Origin: Candidatus Hydrogenedentota bacterium
GTDB taxonomy: Bacteria; Hydrogenedentota; Hydrogenedentia; Hydrogenedentales; SLHB01
Reading direction: 5' to 3'
Length of the DNA: 36,122 nt
NCBI GenBank assembly: GCA_020848835.1
Contig: JADLHJ010000084.1
Coordinates: 150,914-187,035, forward strand
Positions 33,480 to 36,122 of this stretch are shown here, one piece after another. The notes under the pieces are model-generated. The model saw nothing but the letters and a program-made list of their open reading frames with translations. It was not told the DNA's origin and ran no database searches. Numbering within the stretch: the stretch's first letter is position 1; each line of letters starts with the position of its first letter. Both the position numbers and the translations under genes were made by a program.

Positions 33480-33566
33480 GGCGCAGCATTGGATGTTTCC
33501 AATGCATCCGCGTATGAATTTGGAGAATCGAATACGAAGTGTCGGCGACCATGCAGGGAGGGAAAG

Positions 33567-35564
33567 ATGTGCAAATCAGAACTTACGCTCCGGACCTTGG
33601 CGTTGGTATTCACATGTGCGAACGCGCTGGCGCCGCTGGCGTGGTGCTCTTCGACGTTGGTCCCTAGGTCGGCTGTGTTCAGCGAACCGGACGTCACCGT
33701 TGTACGGCTCTCGCCCGACGCTGCTTCCGTGGCGTATATCGCCATGAACGATACCCATCCGGAGCAGCGCGTCAGATCGCTTGCGGACGCGTCTGATGAT
33801 CGCCGCGTCGACGAAGGCGAAGCTGGCAACGTGCAGAACCTTTGGTGGACGGAGGAAGACAAAGCACAGTTAATCGATCAGCGGACTTCCGCCGATGGCA
33901 CGCATTTGTTCCTCCATCGGCAAGACGGTTCCAATCCCGTCGATCTGACGCCCATCGCAGGCGCATCCGCGACGCTCGCAAAAAACAGTCGCGCTGTTCC
34001 AGGTCGCATCGTCGCCGAAATCAGCGACAAGAAGTCGAACATGCGCGAACTCTATACGATCGATCTCGCGTCCAACGAACGTACGCTGCTCGCCGAAATG
34101 AAGGACTTGTCGCGCATTCATCTCGACGATCAACTTCAGCCGCGCGTGGCGGAGCGACCCCGATTGGATGGGAGCGTGGAACTGCTGCGGCGCACCGAAT
34201 CAGGCTCATGGGACCGCTTCCGCACCTTGGGGCCGGACCTCACCGGGGTCTTGGGAGTAGTTGGGCTACGCGGAGATGGAAAGTCGTTATACGTCGTGGA
34301 CAACGCCGGTCGCGATCGCGCGGCCTTGTTCGAAGTGAATGTGAGCACGGGCGAAGAGCAATTACTCGCTGAAGACCCCGACGCGGACATTCGACCAGTT
34401 GCAATGCTCGATCCGCAGACGGGCGAAGCCATTTCCGCATCCGCCAACTTCGGCGCGCTGCGCCGATACCACTTGCGCAAGGACGTTGCCGATGGTTTTT
34501 CTTTCCTGCAACGCGCATTAAAAGGCGACGTTGCTGTTAGCGACGTGAGCGCGGACGGGCGCACCTGGCTTGTTGTGCCGATGGACGGCGGACCGACGCG
34601 ATACTTCACGTACCAGCGCGACAGCGAGCGCGTTGTTCCGTTGATGCCCATGTACAAATCTCTCGCCGACCATGCATTCGGGCGACGCTTGGGTCGTGTC
34701 GTCGAAGTCCGGGATGGATTAAAATTTCCGGTTCATATTTACCTGCCGCCTTCGGAAAAAGGCGACGTTCCCGCGAAGCCCCTGCCCACGATGATCTTCG
34801 TGCATGGCGGGCCGGGTATCGCGTACCCCTGGGATTCGTGGACCACCAATCGTGTCCTTCAATTGCTTGCCAATCGCGGGTACGCGGTCGTTCGCGTGGA
34901 ATTCCGCGGTGCGGGCGGCATGGGCAAGAAGGTGTGGGAAGCGGGCGCCTTCGAATGGGGCGGCGCGGCCTACCATGATGTGCTCGACATTACCTCTTGG
35001 GCGGTCCGCGAAAAGATCGCCGACAAAAATCGTATCGGCATCTTCGGCTGGTCCTACGGCGGTTACATGGCGATGCACGCGCTCACCCAGCCCGATAATC
35101 CTTACGCCTGCGGCATTTCGATGTACGGGGTCTCCGACCTCGGCGTGCTGCTTGCGCAAAACAAACTATTTTTCCGCAAGCGTATCGCCGATGAACGCAC
35201 GCCCGAGGGAACGCGCATCCTTCAAGATCAATCCCCCATCAATCATGTCGAGAACCTGACCGCGCCACTGCTCATGACCAATGGCGGCGAAGACCAAATC
35301 ATTCCGCACAAGACTCAAGCCGATCCCTTTGTCGAAAAGGCGAAGGCCCGAAACGCGCCACTGACTTACCTCTTCTACCCGGACGAACCGCACGACTATC
35401 GCCGCGCTGAGAATTGGGTTTCGTTCTGGGCAGTTGCCGAACGCTTCCTGGCGGAACACATCGGCGGCCAATGCGAACCCTATGGTGACGATTTGCGCGG
35501 CGCAACGTCGATGCAAGTGATCGCGGGCGAGCAATTCGTGCCGGGGTTGCCGGAAGCGGTATAG
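33567..35564 (+). CDS. Secreted S9-family prolyl oligopeptidase-like peptidase
   Basis: This 665-residue protein starts at ATG 33567, just after GGGAGGG; the frame is open upstream to 33489 through the repeat. A signal peptide (LTLRTLALVFTCANALAPLA) precedes a beta-propeller (about 40-390; VTVVRLSPDAASVAYIAMND, DGKSLYVVDNAGRDRAALFE) and an alpha/beta-hydrolase domain (about 395-650). The catalytic triad is S496 in GIFGWSYGGYMAM, D576 in NGGEDQIIPH and H609 in PDEPHDYRR. PTMIFVHGGPGIAYPWDSW forms the oxyanion-side loop. It should cleave short peptides (dipeptidyl aminopeptidase or acylaminoacyl peptidase type) in the periplasm or outside. No obvious partner nearby. Confidence 0.93.
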   Translation: MCKSELTLRTLALVFTCANALAPLAWCSSTLVPRSAVFSEPDVTVVRLSPDAASVAYIAMNDTHPEQRVRSLADASDDRRVDEGEAGNVQNLWWTEEDKAQLIDQRTSADGTHLFLHRQDGSNPVDLTPIAGASATLAKNSRAVPGRIVAEISDKKSNMRELYTIDLASNERTLLAEMKDLSRIHLDDQLQPRVAERPRLDGSVELLRRTESGSWDRFRTLGPDLTGVLGVVGLRGDGKSLYVVDNAGRDRAALFEVNVSTGEEQLLAEDPDADIRPVAMLDPQTGEAISASANFGALRRYHLRKDVADGFSFLQRALKGDVAVSDVSADGRTWLVVPMDGGPTRYFTYQRDSERVVPLMPMYKSLADHAFGRRLGRVVEVRDGLKFPVHIYLPPSEKGDVPAKPLPTMIFVHGGPGIAYPWDSWTTNRVLQLLANRGYAVVRVEFRGAGGMGKKVWEAGAFEWGGAAYHDVLDITSWAVREKIADKNRIGIFGWSYGGYMAMHALTQPDNPYACGISMYGVSDLGVLLAQNKLFFRKRIADERTPEGTRILQDQSPINHVENLTAPLLMTNGGEDQIIPHKTQADPFVEKAKARNAPLTYLFYPDEPHDYRRAENWVSFWAVAERFLAEHIGGQCEPYGDDLRGATSMQVIAGEQFVPGLPEAV

Positions 35565-35587
35565 CGGCGCTAGGTTCGTCCTTGCTC

Positions 35588-35618
35588 CGCACGTGCTCGT
35601 GCTCCTGCTCGTCCTCGT
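35588..35618. repeat. Low-complexity CTCGTG/CTCCTG run
   Basis: An irregular run of GCTCGT, GCTCCT and CCTCGT hexamers follows the S9 gene. It could come from replication slippage. It lacks the features of a terminator. Confidence 0.5.
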
Positions 35619-35658
35619 AATCGATTCTTTACGTCGCCGTTTGCCGAGCTAGGCATGG

Positions 35659-35700
35659 CCTTGGCGAATGCAAAGCGCCGCTGTCTCGGCGCACTCCAAG
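35659..35700. repeat. Short relative of the 68-180 repeat
   Basis: CCTTGG and CCAAGG flank a segment whose minus strand contains TGGAGTGCGCCG and GCGGCGCTTTG, the same blocks as one arm of the 68-180 element. It is about one arm long, with its own terminal inverted repeat. Confidence 0.6.
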
Positions 35701-35771
35701 GCGCTTCGCGCGGGTTTTCTTATGTTTTTGGTGTGAGTACGGTTTGTTGTGGGTTTTTGAATCAAGGGTCT

Positions 35772-35880
35772 GGAACCCCTTCAGGGTTTCATGTGGGGTG
35801 TAGGTTTTACCCAGGGTAGCGTCGCTGAGGGCGCCGCAATCCGCCGCGGCGGACTCCGCGCTGTATCCCCTTTGGGGAAG
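35772..35880. repeat. Multi-palindrome intergenic repeat (copy 2)
   Basis: It begins GGAACCCCTTCAGGGTTT, then ACCCAGGGTAG, a perfect 14-bp palindrome (TCCGCCGCGGCGGA), and ends ATCCCCTTTGGGGA. Order and blocks match the copy at 26169-26318, except that the second ACCCTGGG block is missing here. The surrounding 416 nt (35565-35980) hold no other supported gene; minus-strand frames across it are shadows of the repeats. Confidence 0.7.
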
Positions 35881-35980
35881 GTTTCGATAGCAGTTGGCGG
35901 GGCGGAAGGTGCTTTGCTTTTTCTTTGTTTGGGGCGTTACGGTTTTGCGGTTGGCCAAACGTGAAGGGAGACTGTGAGCG

Positions 35981-36122
35981 ATGAATTTTGATTTTCCTGA
36001 TTTGCCATTTGAGTTGCCTGACCCGATACAAAACCTGGTGGCGGCGGTCCTTGACGGGCGGTTCGCCGACGCGCTCACCTTCATTGGTGGCGGCCCAATT
36101 CTCAGCCAATTAATCGACGTGA
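35981..36122 (+). CDS. Start of an unidentified gene, cut by the window edge
   Basis: ATG 35981 is preceded by GGGAG 10 nt upstream, and the frame stays open for the remaining 47 codons. It reads MNFDFPDLPFELPDPIQNLV, then a segment ending FADALTFIGGGPILSQLIDV. The start is acidic with repeated Pro, followed by an amphipathic or weakly hydrophobic part. No family can be named from this fragment. It follows the repeat-rich interval and probably begins a new transcription unit. Confidence 0.55.
   Translation, partial: MNFDFPDLPFELPDPIQNLVAAVLDGRFADALTFIGGGPILSQLIDV

Noticed and set aside
35629..36109. Two minus-strand frames of 100-151 residues at the right end
   Set aside because: They run through palindromic repeats and have Arg/Lys/Pro-rich composition typical of shadow frames; the plus-strand gene at 35981 is better supported.

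Overview
The window looks like a chromosomal stretch (roughly 55% GC by eye) from an uncultured Gram-negative bacterium of the PVC/Hydrogenedentota type. This is inferred from gene content: many secreted glycan-active proteins with FG-GAP propellers, DUF4091 and DUF4838 families, a Tat-exported Gfo/Idh/MocA oxidoreductase, TPR-rich membrane proteins of the O-mannosyltransferase (TMTC) and YfhO types, and several families of dispersed palindromic intergenic repeats. No rRNA, tRNA, CRISPR array, integrase or intact insertion sequence was seen. There are about 26 protein genes, three of them short (55 and 58 residues, and one cut by the right edge).

Layout. 1-304: an inverted-repeat element and a 3'-end remnant of a second cyclophilin gene. 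305-5021 (minus): cyclophilin, a secreted thioredoxin-like protein, then a histidine kinase and a REC-GGEEF diguanylate cyclase that overlap by ATGA. 5378-11099 (plus): a tightly coupled set of small membrane protein, sialidase, a large propeller plus glycoside-hydrolase-like protein, and a sugar isomerase-like protein. 11135-14493 (minus): a TPR operon with a zinc-ribbon membrane protein and a 55-residue zinc-ribbon micro-protein. 14724-18921: convergent TMTC-like and YfhO-like membrane proteins. 19045-20289: a secreted TIM-barrel hydrolase-like protein. 20456-21392 (plus): an AT-richer patch with a 58-residue ORF and a putative ribbon-helix-helix regulator, sharing a TATTGACA motif. 21396-28794 (minus): wax ester synthase/DGAT, M48 metalloprotease, hisC, hisD, a small lipoprotein, murA and secG. 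28998-35564 (plus): Gfo/Idh/MocA oxidoreductase coupled to a DUF4838 protein, a SnoaL-like protein and an S9 peptidase. From 35565 the sequence is repeat-rich, and a new gene starts at 35981 and runs off the end.

How the genes fit together. The 5378-11099 cluster and the 28998-32356 pair look like independent glycan-degradation units, with secreted hydrolases or sugar-binding proteins coupled to a sugar oxidoreductase or isomerase. The TMTC/YfhO genes point to surface glycosylation, while hisDC, murA and secG are housekeeping genes. The least explained parts are the 20456-21392 patch, the zinc-ribbon/TPR operon with its degenerate phospholipase-C-like head, and the repeat families.
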